Positions 1-10,930 of a stretch of DNA of 64,000 bases are shown here, one piece after another (the first letter of the stretch is position 1; every line of letters begins with the position of its first letter). This DNA is from Onthophagus taurus (Eukaryota > Arthropoda > Insecta > Coleoptera > Scarabaeidae): NCBI RefSeq assembly GCF_036711975.1, contig NC_091966.1:39501501-39565500 (forward strand), in the 5' to 3' direction. The notes under the pieces are model-generated. The model was not told the DNA's origin. It saw only the letters and a list, made by a program, of their open reading frames with translations, and did not search any database. A program made the position numbers and the translations under genes.

Positions 1-232
1 AAGAATATCTCTGATTTTAATTTCCCCTCAATTAAAAATTCAACAACTTTTAATGCGTACGTTTCACACTCCTTTTTACGCTGGGCTGTAGCTAAAAGTT
101 GTTGCTGGCTAAAACAACGATTTTAATAAAAATTAACAAGAAGTATTTAACCAACTTTATTTTCGCAGTTGCTTCTTTCTTATCTTCGGCGTTTTTCGAT
201 ATGCGTATGTAATCCTCAATGGAATCCTCCAT
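1..232 (-). CDS. 5' part of an unrecognised protein gene, cut by the window edge
   Basis: The ATG lies at 232-230 on the minus strand. Exon 1 (232-156) encodes 25 residues beginning MEDSIEDYIRISKNAEDKKE and ends in phase 2 at a GT donor (155-154). After a 47-bp intron with a TTTTAG acceptor at 110-109, exon 2 (108-1) stays open to the edge and reads QQQLLATAQRKKECETYALK and onward. The join restores one charged, probably helical frame with no stop. I do not recognise the family. The gene is head-to-head with the SWT1-like gene and the two starts are 517 bp apart, so they may share a promoter region. The splice model rests on consensus sites and on the open frame alone. Confidence 0.5.
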
Positions 233-748
233 TATGTTATCACAATTCTTGTATTATTAAGATTAGGGGTTGAGAAATTCGAGTCCAATAAACAAAGAAC
301 TAAACCGCCGATTTTTTGTCGCACATGTTTTCACCGACTATTTAAAACCCCAAATTTCGCTGATTTCAAAACAACAACAATCTATTTGTTCCCGTTATCT
401 TTCAATAACAAGATTCCATAAGTTTTGCGAAATTTGGATTCTGACATTTCCAATTGACATTGACAAGTAACAGTTAATTTCCTTAATCAGCTGACTAAAA
501 AGTACCAACTCAAAAATTTAATTAAAAAAATCTCTTTAATTAACTCTTTAATTATATATATAGTTTATTTAAAACGAAAAATTAATTAATTTATTCTTCG
601 AAACATCAATTTCGTTATGTATTAATTATTTTGTAGTTTTAGGTTTAATTCGCGATCAACTTCACATTTGTTTAAGGTAGCACAAAAAACTAACCTCAAA
701 AAAAAATCATGATATTTTCACCTTTCGATAAATCGCATAAAATTCGCA
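233..748. promoter_or_regulatory. Shared 5' region between two divergent genes
   Basis: About 0.5 kb of AT-rich DNA separates the divergent starts at 232 (-) and 749 (+). I see no clear TATA box placed for either gene. The only open frame in it, on the plus strand at 270-470, has no recognisable domain and is probably chance. A bidirectional promoter is inferred from the layout only. Confidence 0.35.
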
Positions 749-2354
749 ATGGATAGAAGAATTTTGAAACCAACTAGACGTAATCGCGATAAAAAACGGA
801 ATTCGGAACGTAAAGCGGAAGATAACGTTTCCACTTCAACACCTCGTGGATCCGGTGTAAAAAGAAAATGCGAAGATTACAACGAAACACCGATAAAACG
901 AAGCAAAGGTAGCGAAAATTTACTGCAACCGTATTCGGCTAACGACCGCTTGAAACGATACCGACAGGCTTTGAATGAAAAGAAAGACCAAATTGTTAAA
1001 GTCCATAAAGTGTTTGATAATTCCTCCCAAGGGAGGAGTCAAAATGTAGGTAGGAGTAATATTAATAGCCCCCCAAAGATTACCATTAATGATAGACTAA
1101 AGAAAGTTCGTGAAAGTATAAGGGAAACAAGAGTTGACAATATTTGTAAAGTCAAGGAAGAAAAGAAATTTGTGGATGCTTCGATACTCACAAGTGAATC
1201 TTTGATGCAAATACCTGATGATAAAAGTATTAAGAATAAGGAGCTTTCTTACAATAAAAGCTTTTTGCATCATAGTGAAATGGATCTAATGGAAGATATG
1301 GATTGGAGTCCAATAGATGAAGAACAATTAGAAGCAGACATAAAAAAACTTCGAGAAACAATTCATTCAAAACCAAATCCAAAGTTTTTACACCTATTAA
1401 ACGAAAATCCAAGTTCCCCCAACCCAATACAAAACATTTTATATATCATAGTTGACACAAACATATTTATTTCACATTTAAATTTAATTAAAGACATTTG
1501 CAAAGCAAAGAATGACAATAAACTGGTTGTTTATGTGCCTTGGATGGTTTTTCAAGAATTAGATTACTTTAAAGATGGAAGAGGAGGTGGTAAAATAACT
1601 CAAACAGCAGCCAAAAAAGCTGTAACATTTATCAATGAGATGTTAATGCGAAAAGATGGAACTTTAAAAGGACAAACAGTTCACGAAGCTTTATCCCATG
1701 ATTTTTCAAATTCAAACGCCGATGATAACATTTTATTTTGTTGCTTAAAATTGCAACAAATCCAACCAAAAATCGTTTTGTTATCGAACGATAAAAATTT
1801 ACGAAGCAAACTTTTAATACATTCAATTGAAGCATGTTCTACGGAAACAATCATGAGTCATTTAAAAAGTGACGTGTTTAATTTAAATAATCAGGGGTTC
1901 ATCCAAACAAATGAGCCACCAATTACAAGAATAACGACCGTTTTTACAAACGCATGCACTGAAATAATTAAGAAAGAATTAGAGAAAGCTTATGGAAATA
2001 CCGTTTATAAAATTGTTAGTGAACCCCCTTGGACACTCCAAGAGTGTCTTAATTATATTAAAAGATTTTGGGTGCCGGTTTTTTCCCTTATAATCACACA
2101 AAAACAGTGTTTAAAAACTGTGGATGATTTATTGGAATATCTCAGGTTACATAAAAGTAATAAAAACCACCTTTCCTTATTATTTATTTATTAATTTAAT
2201 TAATTTTTTAGATATGGGTGATTTATCTTTAACGGAACAAGAGGAATTTGTAAAAATAACTTTATCACTCTGCGTTTATTTCAAAAACTGCCTTTCGCCA
2301 CACGAATCTTTAATGAAATCCTGCATTTCTGAGATTCAAAAAATTCTTCAATAA
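749..2354 (+). CDS. Swt1: SWT1-like PIN-domain RNA endoribonuclease
   Basis: Two exons, 749-2156 and 2212-2354, join across a 55-bp intron (AAAA|GTAATA ... TTTTTTAG|ATATG, phase 1) to give 516 aa. Residues 1-215 are basic, low-complexity and predicted disordered. A PIN nuclease domain follows at about 232-370 with the expected acidic residues: D236 in IIVDTNIFI, E270 in FQELDYF, D325/D326 in NADDNI, and D348 in LSNDKNL. The remainder is the helical C-terminal region typical of SWT1. In yeast, Swt1 is an endonuclease that degrades defective mRNPs near the nuclear pore; the same role here is inferred from the family. Without splicing, the first exon would run to a stop at 2194 and lose the conserved tail that starts MGDLSLTEQEEF, so I prefer the spliced form. 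A neighbouring donor at 2146 would lead to an early stop. Confidence 0.85.
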
Positions 2355-2712
2355 CCTCATTTGGAACTGACGATTATTAATAACGAATATAGAGTTTTGT
2401 TGTTATTTTTATAGTTTTGTTTAACGCTTATAAAGCGAAGTGATACAGAATAAATAATTTTTTTCTTTATTTAAATTTTTTGCGTGACTAACTTCACTCG
2501 GTTTATTTAACTGTCAATGTCAAATCTGTTTTCATAGTTGTCGTGAGTCAGAATTATACGTCAAACGAAATCGATTATCTGATATTTGATTAAGTTTAGC
2601 TAGGATCTGCAACGAATATTCGTAACAAAGGTGAATAATTTTATTACTTTTTACGTATTTAAATCTTAACATGTGTTTGGTAATTTTGTAGCGATTTAAA
2701 GGGTGCGACACC
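2355..2712 (+). promoter_or_regulatory. Swt1 3' end (AATAAA at 2449-2454) and syntaxin 5' region
   Basis: A poly(A) signal AATAAA at 2449-2454 lies 95 bp after the Swt1 stop. The syntaxin-like gene, on the same strand, starts only 259 bp further on. The promoter and 5' UTR of the second gene must therefore lie in about 2460-2712. I see no TATA box there. Confidence 0.5.
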
Positions 2713-5700
2713 ATGGAAAGTTTCTCTTCTTATCATAATGGGGGGCAGAACAGAGAGCAGGATTTTCAAAAACTCGCCCAAACGATTGGTTCTAGTATAC
2801 AAAAGATATCACAGAATGGTATGTAAAAAATATCATTTAAAAACCGATTTAATATGTTGTAAAGTGATGTTTTACCTCATATATCTATAGTAGAGAGATA
2901 AACAGTTGTATCTCCAATTTTACCCAATATTGAGTTAATATCATTTTCAAACTACATACATTTGGTTTGTTATTATGATAAAAAATTGTAACTCTATGTT
3001 TCTTGATTACTTGTTATTGTATTTATGAAAAAGCAGTATCTCCATTTTTTAATGAGGTAAAGAATTGTATCTCCAAAATTTAGAAAACAGATTTTTTAAA
3101 GAATACTGGAGTGATGAGAAAAATTGGGATATAAAGAACAAATCAAAACTATCCAACAACAATATTATGATCACTTGAAAGAAGTAGATAGTAAGTATAA
3201 GCTTAAAAAATGATGAAGAAGAAAGTAAAAAATTTAAGATTAAATCAATTTATTAATTATTTATTAATCACTCCATACTTATCAAATAAACAAAGTTTTT
3301 ATTATCTTAAGCTATGGACTTTAAATTTGAGACTCATCATGTCGCTTAAAAATCGACAATTTCTTTTTTAATCGATGGGAAATCACTCAAGTAAGCCTTT
3401 ACAACTAAAAAAAAGCGCGGAAAAGTGTAAAACCGATAAATCACGTTAAAGTTTCGACGTCACGTCACTTTTTGTGACGTCATCGACTGTGCTAACCATA
3501 TATTTTTGCAACACATTAGGTTAAAATGTATATTTTCGGGTGAAATACGGTTGTTTCTTAGATTTTCGACGCAACGACTAAAATGTCGTTGTTTACCATC
3601 TATAAACTAAAGATAACCTAAAATCTATACCTGATGCCCTACCCCCTCTTAATTTATTGGTTCCTGAATGCTAGATATTGTTGGCAAAAGACTAATTATT
3701 GCTATCAGAAGATTAAACACTGCTAGTAAAAGACTAAAAACTGCTTGGAAAGAGGAAATACTATTTCAACAAGTTACCTACTGCTTCTAAAATGCTACAT
3801 ACTGCAGAAAAAGACCATAACTTACTTGGAAAAGACTAGATACTGTTTTCAAAATAATACCTATTGCTTCCAGAACGCTAAACACTGCTGTTAAAGGTTT
3901 CGACCTACTTGTATAGGCGGAATACTGCTTCCAAGACTACTTATTGCTTTCAAAGACTTTAATAATTGTTTGGAAAAGAGATATCTACTGCTTCCAGAAT
4001 GTTAGATGCCGCTGGAAAAGACTAATAACTGCTTGGAAAGAAGAGATATGCTTCCCAAAAAGCTATCTAATGCTGCCAGAATGCTAAATACTATTGGAAA
4101 AGACTAATAACTACTTGGAGAGAAGAGATATGCTCTCAAAAAAAGATACCTACTGCTTCCAAAATGCTAGATACTGGTGGAAAAGATTACAATCTGCTTG
4201 GAGAAGACTAGATACTGCTAACAAATAACTACAAACTGATTGACAAGACGAGATACTGCTTCCATAAGACTACTTACTGCTTTCAGAGCGCTATATACTA
4301 CTAGAAAAGATTACGACCTGCTTGGAGAAGACTAAATACTGCTGGGAGAAACAATTATCTGCTTGGAAAGACAAGATACTGTTCCAAAAAACTATTAATT
4401 ACTTACAGAATGCTAAATATTGTTTAAAGACTACTAATTGCTTGGAGAAAGCTAGATATTGTTGGCAAAGACTATTTAATGCTTTCAGAAGACTATATAC
4501 TGCTGCCAAAACACTACTAAGTGCTTGGAAATTACAATACTACTTTCAGCCAACAGACTATTTACTGAAACTATTCTTCTGTTGAGTGATATCTTTCTGT
4601 GTCCCTTCAATGCTGCTACAACACTCAATTCTTTGTCACCCAGATGCGACATATCTTTTTAGAAGGGGGTAGGGCTCCTCTATTTAAACTTTACGTTCGG
4701 ATGCACCTACTTTATTGATTTATTTCTAAATTTTGTGTAGAAATTCTACAGATTGGGCATGAAGCAGAGGGTGGGTTGTAAATTCCTGGTTGGGTTAGCC
4801 GTGCATCTTCAGACCCGATTCTTTCTAGTTCTAGTGTTAGTTCTAGTTTTAGTTCAATAAAAATATACAACATAGTAATATCTTATACTAACTAGCGTTA
4901 CCTACCACTGCCACTAGAACTAACACAAGACCTAGAGCTAGAATCATTCGGGTTTAGCCGCACGTCTCTCAAGACGGCTAAACCCGAATGATTCTAGTTC
5001 TAGGTCTTGTGTTACTTCTAGTGATAGTGCTAGTGTAAAACTAGAACTGACACTAGACCTAGAACTAGAAACATTCGGGTTTAGCCGCACGTCTCTCAAG
5101 ACGGCTAAACCCGAATGATTCTAGTTCTAGGTTTTGTGTTAGTTCTAGTTCTAGTGTAAAACTTGAAAATAAGGTGTTAAATTGTAAATATTTGACTCAA
5201 CTTTGATCGCTCATATCTCGAAAACAAAAGAGTTGCGTCCTTATGTTTATAAAAAAAACTTGTGTTATTTTGGCAAGTACTATATCCTAGTAAAGTTTCC
5301 CGATTAAAAACTGAACCACCCAGTATACAGGGTGTGTCAAATGTCTGGAATATAGCCTTTTGTGGTTTTAAAGAAAAATGTTTCAAATAAAAAATTCTTT
5401 ATTAATTGTGGCGCATTTTTTGGCGTTACTTGCTTGTTTACATTGTTCTTTGTTTCGTTGCTATGGCAACCAACATTGTTATGGGATGCATATGTTTCTT
5501 GCACATTTTAATAGAGGATAAATCCCTCTACGCGATGAACATAACAAATCATATGGTTGTATAACGAAAAAATCGAGAAAGTAGGCGTCGAAATAAAGCC
5601 GTTGACAGCTGTAAATGTCAAAAAATGACAGTTTAAACAAATATGGCGCAATTAAGCGAACGACAAAGAATTCAAATATTAATGCTGTATGGGTACGGTG

Positions 5701-8066
5701 ATAGAAAACGGACTCAAAGTGAAGTTTGTACACTGTTCAATAATATTTACCCGGATACACAAATTACACAATCCACAGTATCCAAAATATTAAAAAAAAT
5801 TCTTTTACACCGGAAGTGTTAAAAATCTCCCAAAAAGTTGATGACCAAAGACAGCTACCAATGACCATGCATTATTAATGATTCATAATTGATGAAACTG
5901 TATTTTTTTGACATTTAAAGCTGTCAACGGCGTTATTTCAGCGCCTACTTTGATTGTAATTAGCTGATTTAATACTTTCAAAAAACACATTTTTTCTTAT
6001 ACAACTATATGATTTGATATGTTCATCGTGTAGAGGAACTTATTCTCTATCAAAGTATGCAAAAAAAATATATGCATCTCATTTAAAATAACAACGTTGG
6101 TTGCCATAGCAACGAAACAAAAAACAATACAAATAAGCAAAAATCGCCAAAAAATGCGCCATGATTAATAAAGAAACTTGTATTTGAAACATTTTTTTTT
6201 AAACCACAAAGGGCGAAGTTATTGGCTATATTCTAGACATTTGACACACCTTGTATGTTACTGTAAAAGCCCGAACTGCGGTAAATCTTAGGTTTAACTA
6301 GTAAATCTTAACAACATGAGTTGGTAAATGCGAGGATTTTTTAAACGAGATAATTTTTTGGTTTTTACCAATACAGTTTTGTACATGCAAAGTTTTACTA
6401 ATATCAATTAGTAAATGTTGGTTTTGAGAGTAAAACAATATATTTCTTAATCATTTATTTTAACAATTTATTACAATGTAATTGGTTATGAAATTACCCA
6501 TCTATCAAATCTTTACATTGCTTAAATTATTATCTATTATATGGTATTTTTTTAAACATCTTCAAAATACGTTTTATGCTTTTTGTGGCATTTAGAATTA
6601 CAAAGGGACTACCGTTGTACCTGAGTAACCTGACCTTTGTACCTGATTCTTAGTATAAAGCTGCTTTAGTACTCCAATTTCGTACCCAGTTGATAAAGCT
6701 CCTTATTTTTTATATCTACCACAACTGCAATAATGCTTTTTGCTCCAGGATAGATTCTTTCTTTATCGATATTAGCTCTTCAGTTATAAAACCTTCTTGC
6801 TACAAGTTCGTCGATTATTTCGTAAAATCTCTTTTAACACTCGTTTTGATTGATTAGTTGAGATATGACAGTGAAGACACTCACATATATCGAATTAATA
6901 TCACTTTCGATTCATAAATTACTTTCGAACAACAAAAACAAACAGAAATCAAAATGAACGTGCGCGTTCAAACCCACGAGTACGAGAACACATCTATATG
7001 CGTCTATTTTTCGACATTTACCGTGTCTCTGCGGTAAAACCTAAGATTTACCGAGTGGATGGTGGTAAAAGTTAGAAATGAACGATGATCACAAAACATT
7101 TCGGACTTTTACCATTCAGAGTTGGTAAATGTTAGGTTTCACTGGAAAATATTAGGATTTATTTACCGTAATTAGGGCTTTTACAGTAACATATATATTA
7201 GAAGTGCAAACTCTGATAAGTTGGGAATCAGCGGAATCAGTCTTTTGAAATAAAGTGTAAAAAATCAACAGGATTTGGTTTAATTATTATCACCTCGCAA
7301 CAAATAATTTTTTTTAATTTAGTTTCATCCATGCAAAGAATGGTAAATCAAATAGGAACACCGCAAGATTCGCCCGAATTAAAAAAACAATTACATTCCA
7401 TCCAGCATTACACCCAACAACTCGTCAAAGATACTTATGGATACATTAAAGATCTTAATGCTTTACCGTCTACTCAATCGGAAATGAGACAACGGAAAAT
7501 GCAAAAAGAACGGTTACAGGATGAATATACGTCAACTTTGAACATTTTTCAAATGGTTCAGAGAAGTGCTGCCCAAAAAGAACGAGATCAAGTTAAACAG
7601 ATGAAAAATCAAGCGTATTATGAATCACATTCTGGTCATAAAAAGGATCAATTGATTGAGTTACAAGATAATGTAGCAACAAAACAACAACAACAACAAA
7701 TTATGCAGGAAGAAATCGATTTGAGGGCTATGCAAGAACAAGAACAATCTATGCAACGAATAGAGGTAAAATAAGTACATATTATGTTGTTTATATTAAT
7801 CTAATTGTTCCTTTTAGAGGGATATAAACGATGTAAATCAAATATTTAAAGAATTAGGGGCGCTAGTTCATCAACAAGGCGAATTAATTGATAGTATAGA
7901 GGCTAGTGTTGAACGCACGGAAAGTTATGTTCAGCAAGGAGCGCAACAACTTCAATCAGCGAGTGTTTATAAAAATAAAATTCGAAAGAAGAAGGTCTTT
8001 TTTGGTTTAATCGGGGCGGTTATTTTAATTGTGATTATTATTATTATAATTTGGCAAACAAACTGA
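2713..8066 (+). CDS. Syx7: Syntaxin-7/12-like Qa-SNARE of the endosome
   Basis: Three exons: 2713-2818 (phase 1), 7323-7765 (phase 0) and 7818-8066. They join to 265 aa with the start CACCATGG at 2711. The N-terminus contains FQKLAQTIGSSIQKISQN, the start of the Habc bundle of syntaxin-7/12 proteins. Exon 2 carries the rest of Habc and a Gln/Met-rich linker. Exon 3 has the t-SNARE motif with IFKELGALVHQQGELIDSIE, where the central Gln of the HQQ step is the zero-layer residue. It ends in a basic stop-transfer patch and a single hydrophobic anchor (about 24 residues) with a short tail, WQTN. The family drives early-to-late endosome and lysosome fusion as the Qa partner; Drosophila Syx7 (avalanche) is the named orthologue. 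Intron 1, 4.5 kb, is packed with repeats. Confidence 0.9.
2819..3631. other. Start of syntaxin intron 1, no gene
   Basis: AT-rich intron DNA. Three short stretches around 2905-2925, 2985-3000 and 3050-3080 repeat variants of the phrase GTATCTCCAA. A short GC-richer piece at about 3410-3490 contains an imperfect palindrome centred on CGTCACTTTTTGTGACGTC. No coding frame of note. Confidence 0.5.
3632..4680. repeat. Degenerate ~30-bp minisatellite between inverted GCCCTACCCCC termini
   Basis: From about 3660 to 4600 the sequence is made of variants of TACTGCTTGGAAAAGACTA, recurring about every 20-35 bp. It alternates CTGCTTCCAGAATGCTA and CTGCTTGGAAAAGACTA forms. The array is bracketed by an inverted repeat, GCCCTACCCCCTCTT near 3637 and AGAAGGGGGTAGGGC near 4661. 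This suggests one mobile element whose interior has expanded. An 87-codon frame at 4322-4585 is only a reading of the repeat and is not a gene. Confidence 0.6.
4813..5165. repeat. Two tandem ~120-bp hairpins with CTAGTTCTAG arms
   Basis: Two near-identical palindromes sit back to back, about 4905-5031 and 5040-5157. Each has an outer arm of CTAGTTCTAG-type repeats, an inner stem CGGGTTTAGCCG / CGGCTAAACCCG and a loop CACGTCTCTCAAGA. The same CTAGTTCTAGTGTTAG phrase occurs just before (4828-4855) and again at 12016-12045. Duplication of one hairpin is the simplest explanation. Confidence 0.75.
5328..6253. mobile_element. Foldback mariner/Tc1-type element with CAGGGTGTGTC termini
   Basis: Terminal inverted repeats CAGGGTGTGTCAAATGTCTG (left) and the matching right end finishing in CACACCTTG are flanked by TA on both sides (5326-5327, 6254-6255). 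The inverted similarity continues far inward through the MITE arms. The interior still holds the N-terminus of a transposase (5643-5822). This is a deletion derivative, unable to move by itself. Confidence 0.8.
5643..5822 (+). pseudogene. Transposase N-terminal remnant (helix-turn-helix, DUF4817-like)
   Basis: A 59-codon frame begins MAQLSERQRIQILMLYGYGD and contains QSEVCTLFNNIYPD, then STVSKILKK, before TAA. This is the N-terminal DNA-binding helix-turn-helix of a mariner-like transposase family common in insects (DUF4817-like). Nothing of the DDE catalytic domain remains before the right terminus. A cousin remnant lies at 31970-32165. Confidence 0.65.
6256..7191. mobile_element. Foldback MITE with TGTTACTGTAAAAGCCC termini
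   Basis: Left end TGTTACTGTAAAAGCCC and right end GGGCTTTTACAGTAACA form an exact 17-bp inverted repeat, with TA at 6254-6255 and 7192-7193. Arms rich in GGTAAATCTTAGGTTT and its complement face each other. No coding capacity is visible. It abuts the previous element, and the TA at 6254-6255 serves both. Confidence 0.8.
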
Positions 8067-8697
8067 ACGAAAAAGAAATTTCTAAAAAAACAAAATGAAT
8101 GGTTTTTGGGAAAATATTAAAAATTGTATACTGAATAGTAATTGATAACAAAAAACTAATGTAAACAGTTTTCATTTTAATTGATATTGTTAATATTTTT
8201 ATTTTGTATGTTTAATTCGCTTTATAGTAAGAAAAAACCTTGTATTATTCTTATTCATTTTAACCCTTCTGGAAAAACAAAAAAGATTGTTATGTTATAA
8301 ATATGTATAGTTCATAAGTTATTTCAATTTATTGTATTATAAAAGTGTATAAGATATAAATAAACTAATGTGTTAATAAATTCTTTTTTAGTTTAATAAA
8401 AAAAAAATTAAGTTGGGTACACTGAAATTTGACATTTGACAAAGAGAGGAGTCAAAGTATATACAGGTGTCCCTGTGGATACATTATTCTGAAGCAGAGC
8501 TGTTACATATACACTATAAATTATTTTTACTCCAAGTAATAAGTAACAAGTATTAAAAAGTACTTGGACTAATAAGTAATTTTACTTGAAACTAAAATTT
8601 GAAGTACCCAATGCAAAGTGATTACAACCCTTGAAGGTACATAATATCCTTGTATTTTTAAATAATTCTCCTGTACTGAGTAATCATACGTGGTAGA
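8067..8697. other. Syntaxin 3' UTR, poly(A) signal (8359-8364) and a short dispersed repeat
   Basis: AATAAA at 8359-8364 is the likely poly(A) signal of the syntaxin gene. At about 8439-8472 the phrase GAGAGGAGTCAAAGTATATA occurs; a close copy sits at 14252-14285. Downstream, about 8520-8620 is rich in AAGTAA/TTACTT motifs typical of decayed hAT-type termini. That last point is a weak resemblance only. Confidence 0.45.
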
Positions 8698-9690
8698 ACA
8701 GTGTTATTGAAACTTTTTTCCAGAAATTTCTACACATATTTCGATTTGTAGAAGATTTTGCAAAATTTTCCAAATATATCTAGAGATTTTGCAACAATTT
8801 CCTAAAATGTTCAAAGACATCCTGTTATTTCTGAGTAAATCGAAAGCTTTTAAAGGATTTTTAAATTGTACGAATTTCCAAGAAAAAAGGATATCCATTA
8901 ATAATATCTAGGATTTTAATAATTCTCAACGATTCATATAAGCATTCCCATAAGGTTTTCAAAGATACCATCCGAATTTCTCAGGATTTTTGAGAAATCC
9001 AACGGGTTTCCAGAGATTTCTATAGATATTTAGATTTTCTAAAAGGTTTTATGAAAATTTCCAAATACATCCAAGGATTTTGTAGCAATTTCGTAAAATT
9101 TTCAAAGATAACCAAATATTTCTAGAGATTTCAAGGAATATCTAGATTTTTTAGAAAAATTAGAAGGATATCCAATGATTATTACGAATGTCCAGGACAT
9201 TTAATTCTTCCCAGACACTTATGTATACATTTCTTAGCATTTCCAGGAGATTTCCAAAAGATTTCAACGGATTTTCAAGTGTACCATAAAAATTTCACAG
9301 AATACCTAAGGTTATCTAGGATTTTGCAGAGATTTCTACAGAATTTCAAGTTTTGAGAAGATTTTATAGGAATTTCCAAATATATCTAGGGGTTTTGAAA
9401 CGATTTCCAATAACTTTCATAGTTAACTGGGTATTTCTAAAAATGTTAAGCAATTTAGACACATTTTCAAAGATATCCATCGATCTTTACGGATATCTTA
9501 GGATTTTTTAGTGTATCCAAAGTTTTAGAATGATTTTTTTGAAAAATTGGAAGGATTTCTAAGGATATCTAGGGGTTATTACGAATGTCCACGATTTTTA
9601 GTTATTCCCAAAGATTTATGTAGACATTTTTTAGTATTTCCAGAAGATTTCAACTGATTTTTCAAGCATACCATGAAGATTTCAAAGAAT
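8698..9690. repeat. Degenerate tandem repeat, ~300-390 bp units
   Basis: The phrase TTTCCAAATAYATCYARGG..TTTTG recurs near 8767, 9058 and 9372. A second block, ATTACGAATGTCCA..GACATTT..., recurs near 9180 and 9568. Short variants of TTTCTAGAGATTT fill the gaps. This is an old, strongly diverged tandem array. No gene. Confidence 0.55.
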
Positions 9691-10200
9691 ACCTTTCAAG
9701 TTAATATTCAACCTAAAAGTGTGTTCTTTAATTTATTTCAAATAAACATTGTCCTAAATTAATTAATTTTTCCAGGAGAAGGTTTTAAGAAAAATTCGTT
9801 GTGATTAAAAACTGCTAGTTACCAAGAATCATCATGATGCAAACTGTTAATTATCTCATAATTAAATATAGTTATAATCTTGCAAAATACATCAAATTCA
9901 AGCTAAAAGTGTACTTTAATTTATGTCAAATAAACATTGTTCTAATTTTATTAATTAGCTTGTAGGAGTTTTTTGAAATTAATTGAATTTTGATAAAAAA
10001 CTGCAAATTACCAAAAATCGTCGTGATGTAAAATACTAACTGGCTCATAATTAAAAATAGTTATAATCATGTATAATATATCAAATTTAAGCTAAAAGTG
10101 TGTACTTTAATTTATTTCAAAGTTCAAGTTATTTCAAGTGTTCTAATTTTATTAATTATCTCGTAGGAGTTTTTTAAAATTAATGACAAATTCTTAATTT
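9691..10200 (+). repeat. Small outlying block of the 190-bp satellite
   Basis: About two and a half monomers of the satellite in the FBXL16 intron are present here in the same orientation. The landmark TCATGATG (or TCGTGATG) occurs at about 9833 and 10022, 189 bp apart. The two alternate subtypes, ATCATCATGATGCAAACTG and ATCGTCGTGATGTAAAATA, are both seen. The block lies between the syntaxin and FBXL16 genes. Confidence 0.85.
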
Positions 10201-10249
10201 TTATAAAATGTCTTAAAATTTATCACAAAAACAAAAATAAAATAATAGT

Positions 10250-10376
10250 ATATTATTCAACAAGCGTATAATGGCGGCTGTTACCCACGAAGAAGAAGTT
10301 GCAACACGAGCGAGCGAAGCGAGCGAGTGTTGTAATCTGAGTGGGTAACATCCATTATACGCAAGTTGAATACTAT
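10250..10376. repeat. Foldback hairpin with central GAGCGAGCGAAGCGAGCGAG
   Basis: Left arm TATTCAACAAGCGTATAATGG and right arm CCATTATACGCAAGTTGAATA are imperfect inverted repeats. Between them lie GTTACCCAC / GTGGGTAAC and a GC-rich, self-complementary core GAGCGAGCGAAGCGAGCGAG near 10308. The same core, in other arms, sits at about 60262-60281. Confidence 0.7.
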
Positions 10377-10638
10377 ACTTTATCTACAACTATTTAATTT
10401 TGAAAAAAAAATCAAAAAAACGAAAAAAAAATAAACTTGATAGACATTTCAGACATAACCTCAATATAAGAAAGCTGTCATTTCTGTTAATATTTTATTT
10501 TTTGATTAGTAGGCAGTGTCAGAAGTGTGGAATAATGGCCTCATTATTCAACACTTTGTCTGTCGTGGGTAATGAGTGTCATTACCCGTCAAAAATCAAT
10601 TGTATAACGAATAGATAATTCAATAGTTGTAGATAAAA
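10377..10638. mobile_element. Small MITE with TTTATCTACAACTA termini
   Basis: TTTATCTACAACTA (from about 10379) and TAGTTGTAGATAAA (ending about 10637) form inverted termini of an element of about 260 bp. It adjoins the hairpin to its left, so the two may be one composite unit. No gene. Confidence 0.55.
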
Positions 10639-10930
10639 CAAATTAAAAATTAAGGTTGGTATTAATATTTAATAATTAAATTGCTATCTTCATTGTTACT
10701 AACTTCGGGTTTAACGTTCTTTTATTCAAATTTTTTTGTTGTTTGAGATAACTGCGTCATGTTTGAACTCATTTTAAAGGTTTTTTTAATAAAGAATACA
10801 TTATGCAAGAACGCCATGAAGTTGTCCATTTGTCTATTATGACATGAAAATGTCAACCTCAATTTTAACATATTTGTGGAAGAACGATGGGAGACTAATG
10901 AACATTACCTTTTGTTCACAAATTTATATA

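Noticed and set aside
2124-2354. Independent 76-codon gene
   Set aside because: Its second half is exon 2 of the SWT1-like gene; the first part is antisense to nothing and simply out of frame with exon 1.
4322-4585. 87-codon open frame with repeated Trp/Tyr/Lys
   Set aside because: It only reads through the 30-bp minisatellite; there is no independent coding signal.
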